Position numbers and translations under genes: made by a program
DNA from: Lachnospiraceae bacterium AC2029
GTDB taxonomy: Bacteria; Bacillota; Clostridia; Lachnospirales; Lachnospiraceae
Direction: 5' to 3'
Assembly (NCBI GenBank): GCA_000703065.1
Contig: JNLK01000001.1
Location: forward strand, 3,246,001-3,310,000
DNA: 64,000 bases
Notes under the pieces: generated by a model
What the model saw: the letters and a program-made list of their open reading frames with translations, nothing else
Told to the model about the DNA's origin: nothing
Database searches by the model: none
In this document: positions 48,890 through 58,419 of the stretch, piece by piece
Position numbering within the stretch: the first letter of the stretch is position 1
Layout of the letters: each line of letters opens with the position of its first letter

Positions 48890-50500
48890 ATGGCACAGAT
48901 CAAAGTGACAGATCTTACATTTGCCTATGAAGGTACGGCTGAGGATGTTCTGGAGCATCTGACCTTCCATATTGATACCGACTGGAAGCTGGGGCTGATC
49001 GGTCGGAACGGAAAAGGAAAGACCACCCTTCTGAAGCTGTTGATGAATGAGTATGAGTATCAGGGAAGTATCGTGACCAGCACACATTTTGACTACTTCC
49101 CGTATGAAGTAAAGGCGGAGGAGCTTTCAAAGACCGCCGACGAACTGATGGAGGGCTGGAAGCCTCAGGCGGAGTCCTGGCAGGTGCTGATCCAGATGAG
49201 CGAGATCGGAATGGATGCGGAGTATCTGTACCGTCCCTTCGGAACCCTCAGTCATGGAGAGAGGACCCGCATCATGCTGGCAGTCCTGTTCGCAGGGGAA
49301 AATGAGTTCCTGCTGATCGACGAACCCACGAACCACCTGGATGCAAAGGCCCGGGATATCGTGAAGAAATACCTGGCCTCGAAGAAGGGCTTCATCCTGG
49401 TATCCCACGACCGTGATCTTCTGGATGCGGTTTGTGATCACATGCTGGTAATGAACCGGGAGACCATAGAGGTGCAGATGGGCAATTTCTCCTCCTGGTG
49501 GGAGAATAAGGAGCGAAGCGATAAGAATGCCATCGCCGAAAATGAGAAGCATATGAAGGAGATCGGGAAGCTTAAGGCAGCGGCGGACCGAAGCAGCCGA
49601 TGGGCTGAGAAGAATGAGAATTCGAAGATCGGTTTTGATCCCTTGAAGGAGCCGGAGCGTAATATCTCCACCCGTTCCTATATCGGAGCAAAGACCAAGA
49701 AGATGCAGGCCCGGGTGAAGTCCTACGAGAAGAGGATGGACCGGGAGATCGAAGAGAAGGAAGGACTTCTGCAGGATATCGAGCGGGTGGCGGATCTGAA
49801 GCTGGAGCCCATGAAGTATCATAAGGAGATCCTGGTCCATGCGAGAAATCTGTCTCTTCGGTATGAGGATGCGGAGGAACCGCTGTTTCAGGGGCTGGGC
49901 TTTCAGGTAAGACGCGGAGACAGGGTAGTGATCTCGGGAGACAACGGATGCGGTAAGTCCAGTCTGATCAAGCGGATCCTGCAGCTGGCAGGAGTTGCTT
50001 CCGACTCTGTGGATGAGGGCGGAAATATCAAAGCAGAAGAGAACAGGGAATCACATTCAACTCTGGTCACAGAAGGAACGCTTGAGGTGGGTTCCGGACT
50101 GATCATATCTTATGTAAACCAAGATACATCGCATCTTTCCGGATCCCTTCGGGATTACTGCGAAAAGAGAGGACTCAGGGAGAGTCTGTTCCTGGCCATC
50201 CTGCGGAAACTGGATTTCGGACGGGAACAGTTCGGAAAGAGTATGGAGGATTTCTCCGAAGGGCAGAAGAAGAAAGTTCTGATCGCATCCAGTCTGATCA
50301 CGCCGGCCCATCTCTATATCTGGGATGAACCGTTGAATTATATCGATGTGTTCTCGCGGATGCAGATCGAGAAGCTGATCCTGGAATTCTGTCCCACCAT
50401 GCTGATGGTGGAGCATGACGTCAGATTCCGTGAAAAGGTGGCAACACTGATACTGAGTCTGCCGGAGGGCGGAGCGGTCGTGCCCGACATGCCGCATTAA
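48890..50500 (+). CDS. Lsa-type ABC-F ATPase
   Basis: The 536-residue protein has two ABC domains and no membrane segment: Walker A GRNGKGKTT and GDNGCGKSS, signature motifs LSHGERTRI and FSEGQKKKV, Walker B LIDEPTNHLD and WDEPLNYID, and a long charged linker between the two. The overall pattern (WKLGLIGRNGKGKTTLLKLL, MLMVEHDVRF) matches the Lsa group, whose members protect the ribosome from lincosamides, streptogramin A and pleuromutilins by ejecting drug. Resistance cannot be claimed from sequence alone. Confidence 0.88.
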   Translation: MAQIKVTDLTFAYEGTAEDVLEHLTFHIDTDWKLGLIGRNGKGKTTLLKLLMNEYEYQGSIVTSTHFDYFPYEVKAEELSKTADELMEGWKPQAESWQVLIQMSEIGMDAEYLYRPFGTLSHGERTRIMLAVLFAGENEFLLIDEPTNHLDAKARDIVKKYLASKKGFILVSHDRDLLDAVCDHMLVMNRETIEVQMGNFSSWWENKERSDKNAIAENEKHMKEIGKLKAAADRSSRWAEKNENSKIGFDPLKEPERNISTRSYIGAKTKKMQARVKSYEKRMDREIEEKEGLLQDIERVADLKLEPMKYHKEILVHARNLSLRYEDAEEPLFQGLGFQVRRGDRVVISGDNGCGKSSLIKRILQLAGVASDSVDEGGNIKAEENRESHSTLVTEGTLEVGSGLIISYVNQDTSHLSGSLRDYCEKRGLRESLFLAILRKLDFGREQFGKSMEDFSEGQKKKVLIASSLITPAHLYIWDEPLNYIDVFSRMQIEKLILEFCPTMLMVEHDVRFREKVATLILSLPEGGAVVPDMPH

Positions 50501-50575
50501 TCGTCAGGACCACCTTTTCATTTCCCTGTCCATGTGATAAAATCACAGACAGTATGGGAATTATTGGGGTATGCT

Positions 50576-51646
50576 ATGGGGCTCATTTCTTTTATCAACA
50601 AAGATGTGAATTTCGAGAATGAGACAAAACGCGGAATGGTAACACTTCGCGTTTTGTGTCTGATCATTGTTTTCGCCCTGACCGTTGATATCCTGCTGGT
50701 GGGAACGGATATTGTGATTGAACATCCGCTGTGGATCACCGGCTCCTATATTATGATCATTTTGCTGTTTATCCAGACATATCATGCCAGACCGCGCACG
50801 GGCCTCACCTGCTTCTTTCTGTTCATGTGTGTCTGGATCCTTTTTATGATCCGGTGCTTTGGCTGGGATGCCGGGATGCAGAATTATTTTCTGATCATCC
50901 TGATCGTCAGCTTCTTCTCAACCCATGACAGTAACGGCTTTAAGTTTGCGCTGGCGGGAATCCTCCTGCTGTTTCGGATCCTGTACGGATTTCTCTATTC
51001 CGGAACCGAAGCTGCGGTACCCGTTGACAGCACCACCGGGATCCTTCTTCACACCACAAATATCACGGCGATCTTTCTTGCGGCAGCGGTGGTATCCTAC
51101 TTTGGAAGCAGAGAAGGAAATGCGGAGGAGAGCAAGCTGATGAAGTTTAATGACCGGCTGGTACGGGCTGCCGGAACGGATCCTCTGACGGGTCTGAATA
51201 ACCGCCGGTATGCTGCGGATTATCTTGCATGGCTCAGGGAAAGCGGAGTCTACAATGCGGTGAGTGTGGCTATCGGGGATATCGACTTCTTCAAGAAGGT
51301 GAATGATACCTATGGCCATGATGCGGGAGACGAGGTTTTGAAATTCGTGGCATCCGCCATGAAGGAAAAGGTGGGGGAGACCGGGCTTCTTGCGCGCTGG
51401 GGCGGAGAGGAGTTTCTTCTTGTGCTCCCGGGAAAGAACGGAGATGAGGCGCATGTCATGCTGGAGACCATCCGGTCAAAGATCGAGGACAGTACCATCC
51501 GGGTAAAGGAGCATGAGATCCGGGTCACCATGACCTTCGGACTTACGGAATATGATTTCAACGGTGATCTTGACCACACCGTAAAGGAAGCGGACGAGAA
51601 ACTGTATATCGGAAAGACCGGCGGAAGAAACCGGGTTGTATATTGA
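50576..51646 (+). CDS. GGDEF-domain diguanylate cyclase with N-terminal TM region
   Basis: The 356-residue protein has about five or six hydrophobic segments in the first 195 residues (a MASE-like membrane sensor), then a GGDEF domain: DPLTGLNNRRYAADYL, GDIDFFKKVNDTYGHDAGDEVL, active site ARWGGEEFLLVLPG (GGEEF) and EADEKLYIGKTGGRN. The intact active site suggests c-di-GMP synthesis. ATG 50576 is used, after GGGG; upstream TTG has no ribosome binding site. Its product has no obvious partner here. Confidence 0.88.
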   Translation: MGLISFINKDVNFENETKRGMVTLRVLCLIIVFALTVDILLVGTDIVIEHPLWITGSYIMIILLFIQTYHARPRTGLTCFFLFMCVWILFMIRCFGWDAGMQNYFLIILIVSFFSTHDSNGFKFALAGILLLFRILYGFLYSGTEAAVPVDSTTGILLHTTNITAIFLAAAVVSYFGSREGNAEESKLMKFNDRLVRAAGTDPLTGLNNRRYAADYLAWLRESGVYNAVSVAIGDIDFFKKVNDTYGHDAGDEVLKFVASAMKEKVGETGLLARWGGEEFLLVLPGKNGDEAHVMLETIRSKIEDSTIRVKEHEIRVTMTFGLTEYDFNGDLDHTVKEADEKLYIGKTGGRNRVVY

Positions 51647-51675
51647 TCCCATGAAGAAAGAGAAGAATAAAAGAA

Positions 51676-51808
51676 CAAGCTATGATGATCAGTCCCTATT
51701 ATTTCAGCAAGCTGTTCAAGAAAAGGACCGGATGCAAACTATTTCAGCCGTACCTTTAAGAAAAATGTAGGAGTGACTCCGACGGAGTACAAGGAATATT
51801 CGGAATAA
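51676..51808 (+). pseudogene. AraC-family regulator remnant
   Basis: One frame encodes MISPYYFSKLFKKRTG, a typical first helix-turn-helix of AraC proteins. About 20 bases later a shifted frame encodes YFSRTFKKNVGVTPTEYKEYSE followed by a stop, the second helix-turn-helix and C-terminus. The pieces overlap only partly, so an internal deletion or frameshift has joined the two motifs. No start codon or sensor domain is left. Confidence 0.75.
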
Positions 51809-51881
51809 GGCGTTCCGTTCAGGATCGAAGCCTTCCGATGGGAACCGGTAACGGACCGCCTGGAGTATGATAATTAAGATG

Positions 51882-51922
51882 AAAACCGCAGAAGCCGGAA
51901 CGCACCGGGTCCTGCGGTTTTT
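51882..51922 (+). terminator. Rho-independent terminator ahead of the T7SS locus
   Basis: AAAACCGCAG (51882-51891) pairs with CTGCGGTTTT (51912-51921), with CCGG/CCGG inside the loop, followed by TATTCTT. It isolates the downstream locus. The remaining bases to 52089 hold a candidate promoter (51959-51987) and an untranslated leader. Confidence 0.85.
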
Positions 51923-51958
51923 ATTCTTCATAAATCACGACAACGGGGTGCTGTTTTC

Positions 51959-51987
51959 TTTACTATTACCTTGAATTATGGTAGAAT
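51959..51987 (+). promoter_or_regulatory. Candidate promoter of the type VII secretion locus
   Basis: TTTACT (51959-51964), a 17-base spacer and TAGAAT (51982-51987), about 100 bases before the essC start. Both boxes are one or two bases from consensus, so this is moderately supported. Confidence 0.5.
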
Positions 51988-52089
51988 AATTGAGTGATTC
52001 GGTGTGTAAAAAAATATGGGGGATATCACCGGGTCGGGTTACATTTACATATGCAATGAAAGCTATAGTTTTGGAGAGGGTAACTATCG

Positions 52090-55000
52090 ATGATTGTAAC
52101 GACTTTTAGCAAAGAAGGGACCAAGACTATTTCTTTGCCGCAAAAGGTAACCGGTCAGTACTGGCTTTATGGGACAGACGGTGATTCGTTAAAACGTCTG
52201 GTCAGTGTAGAAGGTATCAATGACAATTGGATGATCAAGTCCAACCGGCAGTATAAAGTGCTTGATGCGAATGGAAATGCAGTAAAGAGTGCATATCTTC
52301 ATCCGCTTAGCTTTTATGTGATTTTCGGTAATTCTTCTGAGAAATTCTTCATCTTTTCCGAATCTAAAACTGAAGACAGACAGGTGTTCACGAAATTTAT
52401 TTCAACGAATGACGTGGATCTCTTTATAGGAAGAAGCGAGCTGAATGACATCAGTTATGAGAATGATGCGGTTTCTTCCAGGCATGCCACGCTCTATTCA
52501 CGGGGTGGTACCTGGTATTTACAGGATGAGAACAGTACGAATGGCACCTTTGTAAATGAAAGACGTGTCGAAAAATGTGAGCTGAATATCGGTGATATGA
52601 TCTATATCATGGGGTTGAAGATCGTCATCGGTAAGAGTTTTATTGCACTCAATGATCCGGACGGAATGGTTCGGGTATCCAATAAGCTTTCCGTACTCAT
52701 CAATCAGCCGGTTCAGCAGGATCCTGAGGAATATGAGTACGAATTACCGGAAGAAGAGGTATTCTACCGGGCACCCAGGTTCAAAAGGGATATTGAAAAG
52801 AAGACCTTCCGGATCGATTCGCCCCCCAGCAGCCCCATCGGTGACGAAATGCCCTGGCTTTTGGTGATCGGTTCGTCCATGGCGATGGGAATGATGTCAC
52901 TGGTTACTCTTGTGACTGCCATAATTTCAAAGAATGTCACATCTATGGTCATGGGTGGAGCTATGTTGGTCGGAACTCTGCTTCTTCCGATGATCACCCG
53001 TCGGTATGAGACAAAAAGAAAAAGGAAGAAGGAAGCGAAACGACAGAAGAAATACAGAGAATATCTGGACAGTGTGGCCGTTCAGATCAATGAAGAGTGT
53101 GAACTGCAGGCTCAGATCCTGAATGAGAATTCTGTTACGATCCAAAACTGTGAGGACAGGATCCTGAAGGTAAGGGCGAATCTCTGGGAACGATCCACAG
53201 GGCAGAACGATTTCCTTCGGGTTCGTCTTGGAACGGGAAAAGGCATGCTGGAGGCGGAGCTTCAGTATCAGGGACGCAGGTTTACTCTGGATGACGACAA
53301 TCTTCAGGAGGAATTGCTGGCAATCTGTGAACGTCCTAAGGAACTCCATGATATCCCGATCACCTATTCTCTGTTTGAGGACCCGGCATCGGGTGTGATC
53401 GGAGACCGTAACCGTGTGATTCGCTTTGCACAGGGCATGATCGTTCAGCTTGCCGCCCTATACAGTTATGACGAAGTTAAATTTGTGGTTTTTTATGATG
53501 AAACGGAGAGAAGTGAATTTGAATTTGTAAAGTGGCTGCCCCATGTCTGGAGTGATGATTATCGTTTTCGTTATGTGGCGACCAATGCAAATGAGGTCAA
53601 GGAGGTTTCGGCTTATTTTGAAAACTTGATCGCTGTAAGGGAGGCGGTCGATGAGAAGGACATGGATACGATTTCTCCTCAGTTCATCATCTTCTCCATG
53701 AACAAGAAACTTGCAACCAGGGCGGAGATGATCAAAAAACTTCTTGCCCAGAAGAAGAACCTGCACATCAGTATTGTTGAATTCTATGATAAGATCACCA
53801 GTATTGACAAGGAATGCTCCATGGTTGTGGATCTGACGGATTCTGAAGGAAGACTCTATGATAAGAATGATATTTCAGGAAAGAGTACTGCCTTTCATCC
53901 GGACATTTATCCGGACCAGAATCTGCTGGAGCTCAGTACTCAGCTGGCAAATGTACCGCTGGATACCATCGCCTCCGGCTTTAAACTGCCGAAGACGCTG
54001 ACCTTCCTTGAGATGTTCGGTGTCGGAAAGGTAGAGCATCTGAATGCACTGACCCGCTGGAAGGAAAATGATCCCACCAAGAGCCTGGAGGTCCCGATCG
54101 GTGTGGATTCCTACGGAGAACTGTTCAAACTGGATCTGCATGAGAGATTTCACGGACCTCACGGACTGGTAGCCGGAATGACAGGATCTGGTAAATCAGA
54201 GTTTATCATTTCCTACATCCTGTCACTTGCAGTGAACTATCATCCGAATGAAGTGGCATTTATCCTGATCGACTATAAGGGCGGTGGAATGGCGAAATCC
54301 TTTGAAACCCTTCCGCATACGGCCGGGATCATCACAAACCTGGACGGGGCTGCGATCAAAAGGTCTCTGGTTTCCATCGAGAGTGAGCTGAAGCGCAGGC
54401 AGGCGATCTTTGCCGAGGCAAGTAAACTGGTCGAGGTAAGCAATATCGATATCTACAAGTATCAGAAGATGTATCGGGAAGGTATCGTTCAGGAACCCCT
54501 GCAGCATCTGTTCATCATTTCCGATGAGTTTGCCGAGCTGAAGACCCAGCAGCCGGAATTTATGACGCAGCTGGTCAGTGCTGCACGTATCGGACGAAGT
54601 CTGGGTGTGCATCTGATCCTCGCCACACAGAAGCCCAGCGGCGTGGTCGATGATCAGATCTGGAGTAACAGTAAGTTTAAGATCTGTCTGAAGGTTCAGG
54701 AACGTGCGGACAGTATGGATATGCTGAAACGACCGGATGCAGCGGAACTTACGGACACAGGACGGTTCTATCTTCAGGTAGGATACAACGAGCTCTTTGA
54801 AATGGGACAGTCCGCCTGGGCGGGTGCTCCCTACTTCCCGTCAGATGTGGTTCAGAAGGAGAAGGACCACAGCGTTACCGTGATCGATATGAACGGACAT
54901 CCCCTTAAGGAGATCAAGCTTGATAAGAAACGTGGGATGATGAAGGATGCGAAGAAGCAGCTGGATGTGATCACGGATTATCTCAAGAATACTGCAGAAG

Positions 55001-56646
55001 AGGAAGGTATCCGGATCAGGCCGTTATGGCTGGAGCCGATCCCAGCGGTGATACTTCTGGATGAACTCCGCATGAAGTATAACACGGGAGTGGAAAGGTT
55101 TGTTCTGAATCCTGTGATCGGTGAGTATGATGATCCTTCACATCAGAGACAGGATGTGTTAAGACTTCCCATATCAGCGGAAGGAAATGCGATCATCTAC
55201 GGATCAGCGGGGAGTGGAAAGACAACCTTCCTGAATGCGATGATCTATTCTCTGATCACGGAACATACACCGGAAGAAGTGAACCTGTATGTGCTGGACT
55301 TTGCAGCAGAAACACTTCGGGCATTTGCGCAGGCTCCTCATGTGGGTGACGTGCTTCTGTCCTATGAAGAGGAGAAGGTGAATAACCTCTTCAAGATGCT
55401 TTTCAGTGAAGTATCAAAGCGTAAGAAGCTTTTCGCGGACTACGGAGGAGATTATTCGTCCTATATCCGAAATTCGGGAAGTGTTCTTCCGTCCATCGTG
55501 GTTGCGATCAGTAACGTGGCCGCATTTATGGAAACATATGAAGAGCATGAGAGCTCTATTGCATTCCTTTCAAGAGAGGGAACAAAATACGGTATTTATT
55601 TTGTGCTGACGGCACTTGGATTTGGAGATGTCAGGTTCCGGCTCATGCAGAGCTTTAAGCAGCTGATCACTTTACAGATGAACGACGAGTCGGATTATTC
55701 CTCCATCGTCGGAAAGACCGACGGGCTTGTTCCGTCCAAGTATAAGGGCCGTGGTCTGATCAAGACGGATGAGATCTATGAGTTCCAGACAGCCAGTCTG
55801 ACCAGCGAGGATGTTCCGTTCATGTTCATTCAGGAACAATGCCGGAGAATACGGGCACAATGGAGCGGACAAACGGCGAGAAGGATCCCCATTCTTCCGA
55901 AGGTGGTTGATTCCGGCTTCCTAAGGGATTATGTCAGTCCGGAAGGAGGACTGAAGCTTCCGATCGGTGTGGAAACAAATTCCCTGAATGTGAATATGTA
56001 TCCGTTTGACGACTCCCTGATCACGATGGTACTTTCTGCAGGGGATGAGTTCCGGGAATTTGTGGCTGATCTTTCCGCCTTTATCGGGCGATATTCCGGA
56101 GTTACAGGCTGCGTCTTTGATATGCCGAAGTCGATCACGGAGACCTGCGGAACACTGAAGCTGTGTAATTCCACAAAATTGGCTGAGGAAGAGATATCCG
56201 TCCTCTTTGATCAGATGGTATATCGAAATAATACTTATAAAGATTCCATAGAAGCCGGCATTGAGTGTGAACACTTTGAGAAGATAGTTGTAGTGATCAA
56301 TTCCATGTCACTTCTTCGTGAATCCGTCGGAGAAGAGGCAAATGAGAAGTTATCCCTGATCCTGGAAAAGGGTTCTGTCGAATACGGAATTCATTTTATC
56401 ATCGGAGAACAGACAAGAGCATCATCTACGGTATTCTATGAGAACTGGTATAAATCCAATGTGTCTGAGAATGATGGTATCTGGATCGGAGACGGTGCAA
56501 CGGATCAGTATCAGCTGAAGATCAGTAAATCTTCTCAGGACGTTCGCGGAGAGATTCCTTCCGGATTCGGATTCTCACTTATCAGAGGAAAGACGATCAA
56601 GGTGAAATTGTTAAGAGAACGGGTAGGAGGAGACGAGGATGAATAA
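52090..56646 (+). CDS. essC: Type VII secretion ATPase EssC, FHA-containing (T7SSb)
   Basis: The 1518-residue protein has an N-terminal FHA domain (about 95-185: FIGRSELN, SSRHATLYSRGG, NSTNGTFVN), two TM segments (about 255-300), and FtsK/SpoIIIE-type ATPase domains: D1 with Walker A GMTGSGKSEF (about 696), VAFILIDYKGGGMAKSF and FIISDEFAEL; D2 with Walker A GSAGSGKTTF (about 1038). A C-terminal D3-like region (from about 1290) lacks a P-loop. This is the layout of EssC/YukBA of Firmicutes, the motor that engages WXG100 substrates. A second N-terminal FHA-like segment may precede the clear one. It overlaps the esaB-like gene by 8 bases. Confidence 0.95.
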   Translation: MIVTTFSKEGTKTISLPQKVTGQYWLYGTDGDSLKRLVSVEGINDNWMIKSNRQYKVLDANGNAVKSAYLHPLSFYVIFGNSSEKFFIFSESKTEDRQVFTKFISTNDVDLFIGRSELNDISYENDAVSSRHATLYSRGGTWYLQDENSTNGTFVNERRVEKCELNIGDMIYIMGLKIVIGKSFIALNDPDGMVRVSNKLSVLINQPVQQDPEEYEYELPEEEVFYRAPRFKRDIEKKTFRIDSPPSSPIGDEMPWLLVIGSSMAMGMMSLVTLVTAIISKNVTSMVMGGAMLVGTLLLPMITRRYETKRKRKKEAKRQKKYREYLDSVAVQINEECELQAQILNENSVTIQNCEDRILKVRANLWERSTGQNDFLRVRLGTGKGMLEAELQYQGRRFTLDDDNLQEELLAICERPKELHDIPITYSLFEDPASGVIGDRNRVIRFAQGMIVQLAALYSYDEVKFVVFYDETERSEFEFVKWLPHVWSDDYRFRYVATNANEVKEVSAYFENLIAVREAVDEKDMDTISPQFIIFSMNKKLATRAEMIKKLLAQKKNLHISIVEFYDKITSIDKECSMVVDLTDSEGRLYDKNDISGKSTAFHPDIYPDQNLLELSTQLANVPLDTIASGFKLPKTLTFLEMFGVGKVEHLNALTRWKENDPTKSLEVPIGVDSYGELFKLDLHERFHGPHGLVAGMTGSGKSEFIISYILSLAVNYHPNEVAFILIDYKGGGMAKSFETLPHTAGIITNLDGAAIKRSLVSIESELKRRQAIFAEASKLVEVSNIDIYKYQKMYREGIVQEPLQHLFIISDEFAELKTQQPEFMTQLVSAARIGRSLGVHLILATQKPSGVVDDQIWSNSKFKICLKVQERADSMDMLKRPDAAELTDTGRFYLQVGYNELFEMGQSAWAGAPYFPSDVVQKEKDHSVTVIDMNGHPLKEIKLDKKRGMMKDAKKQLDVITDYLKNTAEEEGIRIRPLWLEPIPAVILLDELRMKYNTGVERFVLNPVIGEYDDPSHQRQDVLRLPISAEGNAIIYGSAGSGKTTFLNAMIYSLITEHTPEEVNLYVLDFAAETLRAFAQAPHVGDVLLSYEEEKVNNLFKMLFSEVSKRKKLFADYGGDYSSYIRNSGSVLPSIVVAISNVAAFMETYEEHESSIAFLSREGTKYGIYFVLTALGFGDVRFRLMQSFKQLITLQMNDESDYSSIVGKTDGLVPSKYKGRGLIKTDEIYEFQTASLTSEDVPFMFIQEQCRRIRAQWSGQTARRIPILPKVVDSGFLRDYVSPEGGLKLPIGVETNSLNVNMYPFDDSLITMVLSAGDEFREFVADLSAFIGRYSGVTGCVFDMPKSITETCGTLKLCNSTKLAEEEISVLFDQMVYRNNTYKDSIEAGIECEHFEKIVVVINSMSLLRESVGEEANEKLSLILEKGSVEYGIHFIIGEQTRASSTVFYENWYKSNVSENDGIWIGDGATDQYQLKISKSSQDVRGEIPSGFGFSLIRGKTIKVKLLRERVGGDEDE

Positions 56647-56893
56647 TAAAGCGCTTGTGGAGATTTTCATCCCGGCTTCGGGAGAACGATATGATGTAAG
56701 AATTCCGTTGGATATCAAAATGCACGAAGCGTTACAGTTGATCTCTGCTGCACTCAGTGAACTGTCCGACGGAAAATACAGGGCAACGGAACAGGCAGTC
56801 CTGTGTGATGAAAAAACCGGTATTATTTACAATATTAACATGGAGGTTGCTGAACTCGGGATTCGAAACGGTTCACACCTTATGTTGATATAA
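56639..56893 (+). CDS. EsaB/YukD-like ubiquitin-fold protein
   Basis: The 84-residue protein (VEIFIPASGERYDVRIPLDI..., NMEVAELGIRNGSHLMLI) has the beta-grasp pattern and the position of EsaB/YukD, a small cytoplasmic T7SSb component needed for secretion or regulation. Its start lies inside the last codons of essC, so it is translationally coupled. Confidence 0.82.
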   Translation: MNNKALVEIFIPASGERYDVRIPLDIKMHEALQLISAALSELSDGKYRATEQAVLCDEKTGIIYNINMEVAELGIRNGSHLMLI

Positions 56894-56923
56894 AAAACCA
56901 AAAAACGAAAGGAGCTAGTAAAC

Positions 56924-57229
56924 ATGGGAAAGAAGATTCAGGTCGATTCATTCAGTAACATGGCAGCGGCAGCTAACAAGCTGAGAAGTCTGTCAAGCAC
57001 GTATGATCAGATTGCAACTCTGTTGATGCGTGACGCGAGCACAATGGGGGCAGCCTGGGATGGTGCAGATAATCAGGCGTTTGTTCAGCAGATCACAGGG
57101 TTTACCCAGGAGCTGAAGGACATGGCAAAGAAACTGACTATTTGCGGAGATGCTCTTGACAAGCAGAGAAAGAATTATGAGGATCGTCAGGACAATAATA
57201 TCACTCAGGTGAAAAAACTTGTTAATTAA
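56924..57229 (+). CDS. WXG100-family protein, first copy
   Basis: The 101-residue helical protein carries the central turn GAAWDGADN (WDG) between two amphipathic helices and belongs to the ESAT-6-like WXG100 superfamily. A polar C-terminal part with Lys residues follows. It is secreted with or through EssC as a helical hairpin dimer. Good AAAGGAG ribosome binding site. Confidence 0.88.
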   Translation: MGKKIQVDSFSNMAAAANKLRSLSSTYDQIATLLMRDASTMGAAWDGADNQAFVQQITGFTQELKDMAKKLTICGDALDKQRKNYEDRQDNNITQVKKLVN

Positions 57230-57247
57230 TCAGGAGGGAGAATCATT

Positions 57248-57556
57248 ATGGCAGGAAATTATATTAAAGTCGATACCGATCAAGTGGCGCAGATTGCAAA
57301 TAATCTTGATAAGCTGAATAAAGATCTGGCTTCAACATTAGCTGACAGCAAGAAGACGATTGATAATCTCGCCAATATTTGGAAGGGAGAGGCAGCTCAG
57401 GAGACTATTTCTGCGTATGACTCTTTTGCAACAAAGTACTTTAAGACTTATGAGGATATTATAGATCAGTATGTAAAATTCCTTCGTCAGAATGTAGACG
57501 CAGGATATGTTCAGACGGAAACCCAGAATATCGGTCTTTCCAGTTCGTTTAAGTAA
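57248..57556 (+). CDS. WXG100-family protein, second copy
   Basis: The 102-residue protein has the WXG motif ANIWKGEAA between helices and begins GNYIKVDTDQVAQIANNL, a typical WXG100 opening. Its C-terminus is YVQTETQNIGLSSSFK. It lies 18 bases after the first WXG100 gene, so the two are probably partners of one heterodimer. A strong hairpin follows. Confidence 0.88.
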   Translation: MAGNYIKVDTDQVAQIANNLDKLNKDLASTLADSKKTIDNLANIWKGEAAQETISAYDSFATKYFKTYEDIIDQYVKFLRQNVDAGYVQTETQNIGLSSSFK

Positions 57557-57573
57557 GAAAAATGAAATTTAGC

Positions 57574-57604
57574 CCCGGAGTCATCGATATGGGATGACTC
57601 CGGG
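57574..57604 (+). terminator. Hairpin separating WXG100 pair from effector module
   Basis: CCCGGAGTCATC (57574-57585) and GATGACTCCGGG (57593-57604) form a perfect 12-bp stem with a 7-base loop. It has no T run, so it may be a partial terminator or an mRNA-stabilising end that keeps WXG100 transcripts abundant. The rest of the 164-base gap holds no other clear signal. Confidence 0.6.
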
Positions 57605-57720
57605 ATCACACGGAAGTTGATCACAAATGATTTGATCTGTGTCCGAATCGGACACTTTGAAGTTGAAAACAAGACTCGTTTTATATATTGAGTTCTACAT
57701 AATAAAAAAGAGGGTCACGT

Positions 57721-58419
57721 ATGGATATAAATTTGAAAGAAATGCCCAATACTTATCATCAGGTAACGAAGGAAAATGCTGCAGATGTAAAAATGTATCT
57801 TGAACACACCTATGGAGAGGAATTTATTCCATTACGTGTCGGAAACCGATTTAATACGAACACAGCAACCGTCTATGTTCGTTCCGGGAAGAATGAGAGA
57901 GTTGTAGTAAAAGCAATTTTACATCATTCCGGGAGCGTGGACGAGGATTATGTGAGTCAGTGTATTCTCACGCAGATGGCGGATTCCGTTGTCGCTGCAC
58001 TGGATTCCGAAGGGATACATTGTGATATTAATGCAACCTTCGGGCGTGAGATCTATGAAACGGACAAGGAGCTTACGATTCCGGAGTTTATATCAAAGCA
58101 TGGACTGAAAAAAGTGGTATTCCAGATGATCTTCCCAAATGAGAGTATGGACGCCAAAAAGCTCATTGATGTTCTGGAAGGATTTGCCGCCAGGGAGAAG
58201 CTTGCGTGTCTGGTATATGGAAATGTACTAAATGAGGACGGATACAGTAAGTGCAGACAGTTGTACTATGATTATCCGACGGTCAGCAAGGATATCGTCA
58301 GACAATACGAACCGGTCTGCTCATTCTCATTTCGGATTGAGGACGGAAGGAGTACGTTGTCTGCTGATGAGCTACAGAAAATAATGGAGGAAGGCGTATG
58401 TACAAAGATGTCGAATTAA
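57721..58419 (+). CDS. Unknown 232-aa protein of the T7SS effector module
   Basis: Not recognised. The soluble protein has no signal peptide or TM segment and looks alpha/beta (ADVKMYLEHTYGEEFIPLRVGNRF, in part; VVVKAILHHSGSVDEDYV; KKVVFQMIFPNES). It starts the module directly before the lipase-like gene and overlaps its start by 22 bases, so the two are co-translated. It is a candidate chaperone or immunity protein by position only; DUF-type searches would be needed. Confidence 0.65.
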   Translation: MDINLKEMPNTYHQVTKENAADVKMYLEHTYGEEFIPLRVGNRFNTNTATVYVRSGKNERVVVKAILHHSGSVDEDYVSQCILTQMADSVVAALDSEGIHCDINATFGREIYETDKELTIPEFISKHGLKKVVFQMIFPNESMDAKKLIDVLEGFAAREKLACLVYGNVLNEDGYSKCRQLYYDYPTVSKDIVRQYEPVCSFSFRIEDGRSTLSADELQKIMEEGVCTKMSN

